Positions 63,121 through 64,000 of a DNA stretch of 64,000 nt are shown here, piece by piece (the stretch's first letter is position 1; the number at the start of each line of letters is the position of its first letter). The notes beneath the pieces are model-generated. The model was not told where the DNA came from and searched no databases. It worked only from the letters and a program-made list of their open reading frames with translations. A program made the position numbers and the translations under genes. Source of the stretch: Verrucomicrobiales bacterium (GTDB lineage: Bacteria; Verrucomicrobiota; Verrucomicrobiia; Limisphaerales; J093); the NCBI GenBank assembly GCA_024233215.1, contig JACKPW010000010.1:1-64000 (forward strand), written 5' to 3'.

Positions 63121-64000
63121 ATGCACACGCCATCGTCCCGCTCCACCCACCATCACGGCATTCTCGCGCTCGCCGCCGTGGCCCTCGCCACCCTCACCCT
63201 GCATGCGGGCGATCCGCTCAGGGCCCTGATCGTGGATGGCCAGAACAACCACAATGTCTGGCCCAAATCCACCATCATGATGCGGCAGTACCTCGAAGAA
63301 ACCGGGTTGTTCAAGGTGGATGTCGCGCGGACCCGCTACCTGTGGCAGTGGGAACGCGAAAAGGCCTGGTTGCCGTTGGCCGGCGCGGGGGAGGCAGAGG
63401 GGTTGAAGGAACCGAAGGCCGATCCCGACTTCAAGCCGGACTTCACGAAGTATGATCTGGTGGTGAGCAACTTCGGCTGGCGTGCGGCCGACTGGCCCGA
63501 AGCCACCCGTCGGGCGTTCGAGCAATACATGGCGAACGGCGGCGCTCTCGTTGTCGTGCATGCTGCGGACAACAGCTGGCCCACCTGGCCGGAGTTCAAC
63601 AGGATGATCGGCCTGGGAGGTTGGGGCGACCGCAGCGCCAAGGACGGGCCCTACGTCTACTACAACAACCAAGGGGAAACCGTCCGCGATCCCAGCCCCG
63701 GCAACTGCGGCCAACACGCTCCCGCGAACGAATTCGTCGTGACCATCCGCAACCACGACCATCCCATCACCAAGGGGCTGCCGGACTTCTGGATGCATTC
63801 CAAGGACGAATGCTACTCGCACCTGCGCGGCCCCGCCGAAAACATGACCATCCTGGCCACCGCCTGCGATTCGCCGCAGTTGAAGAAGGAAGGCCGGCAT
63901 GAGCCGATGCTGATGACGATCCAATACGGGAAGGGCCGGGTCTTCCACACCACGCTGGGTCATGACGATTACTCGTTCGAGAGTGTCGGCTTCGTCACCA
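63121..64000 (+). CDS. ThuA-domain secreted protein, truncated by the window end
   Basis: At least 293 codons, open to the last base. A signal peptide (GILALAAVALATLTLHAG) is followed by the ThuA/trehalose-utilisation-like fold: LRALIVDGQNNHNVWPKSTIMMRQYLEE, DLVVSNFGWRAADWPEATRRAFEQYMANGGALVVVHAADNSW, NHDHPITKGLP, YGKGRVFHTTLGHD. This is the glutamine-amidotransferase-like domain widespread in Verrucomicrobiota and Planctomycetota, often near glycan-degrading enzymes; the enzyme activity is unknown. The frame is unambiguous even though the stop is outside the window. Confidence 0.9.
   Translation, partial: MHTPSSRSTHHHGILALAAVALATLTLHAGDPLRALIVDGQNNHNVWPKSTIMMRQYLEETGLFKVDVARTRYLWQWEREKAWLPLAGAGEAEGLKEPKADPDFKPDFTKYDLVVSNFGWRAADWPEATRRAFEQYMANGGALVVVHAADNSWPTWPEFNRMIGLGGWGDRSAKDGPYVYYNNQGETVRDPSPGNCGQHAPANEFVVTIRNHDHPITKGLPDFWMHSKDECYSHLRGPAENMTILATACDSPQLKKEGRHEPMLMTIQYGKGRVFHTTLGHDDYSFESVGFVT

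Noticed and set aside
1..64000. CRISPR array, rRNA or tRNA genes
   Set aside because: No regularly spaced direct repeats, rRNA-like blocks or cloverleaf-like intergenic sequences were seen on reading. A tRNAscan/Infernal run could still reveal one.

Overview
The window looks like a chromosomal piece of a GC-rich Verrucomicrobiota bacterium (Limisphaerales/Pedosphaera-like). This is inferred from gene content: an OmcB-like DUF11 lipoprotein, ASPIC/UnbV and LVIVD repeat proteins, a pseudopilin of the GFTLIELL type, a PEP-CTERM protein, a formylglycine-type sulfatase, and GH29 and GH127 enzymes. No rRNA, tRNA or CRISPR array was seen. Both window edges cut genes: a VOC-family protein at the left and a ThuA-domain protein at the right.

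Layout. 1-8 kb: serine hydrolase, alpha-L-fucosidase, CHAD protein, and a beta-helix/propeller fusion. 8-12 kb: phospholipid genes pssA and psd, trigger factor, and a small membrane protein. 12-19.5 kb: one leftward operon (GH127, PfkB sugar kinase, unknown protein, ASPIC/UnbV protein, c-heme lipoprotein). An IS4-family element with an 11-bp target duplication sits between its last two genes. 19.5-25 kb: an LVIVD protein, then a collapsed defence island. The island holds an SNF2 helicase without its ATPase core, an intact AAA ATPase with a truncated DUF4276 partner, an N-terminal stub of a type III Mod methyltransferase, a GxxExxY gene enclosed by 27-bp inverted repeats, and a RhuM/Res chimera. 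25-30 kb: a DUF5060-like glycoside hydrolase, a pseudopilin, an SDR epimerase and a GIY-YIG-like protein, with palindromic repeats between them. 30-34 kb: a BlaI/BlaR1-type pair in which the M56 protease carries SecD-P1-like and beta-helix domains. 35-43 kb: ABC exporter, YhbY, Rsm22-like protein, SWIM-SNF2 helicase and aldo/keto reductase. 43.4-46.2 kb: a PEP-CTERM gene split by a second IS. 46.5-64 kb: sulfatase, LOG protein, a divergent DUF11 pair, AsmA-like protein, CHASE2 cyclase, FecR protein, YebC, MMPL exporter and ThuA.

Two themes stand out. First, glycan breakdown: GH29, GH127, a GH-A-like hydrolase, the beta-helix protein, the sulfatase and the PfkB kinase fit a polysaccharide-degrading lifestyle. 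Second, small mobile DNA. Two intact IS elements have reconstructable insertion sites. There are REP-like GTAG palindromes, inverted-repeat elements with about 30-bp arms made of 8-11-bp quasi-repeats, and several 8-18-bp quasi-tandem tracts, some of them translated. The GxxExxY gene is bounded by an inverted repeat of the same architecture, so it may be a cargo-bearing version of the empty elements.
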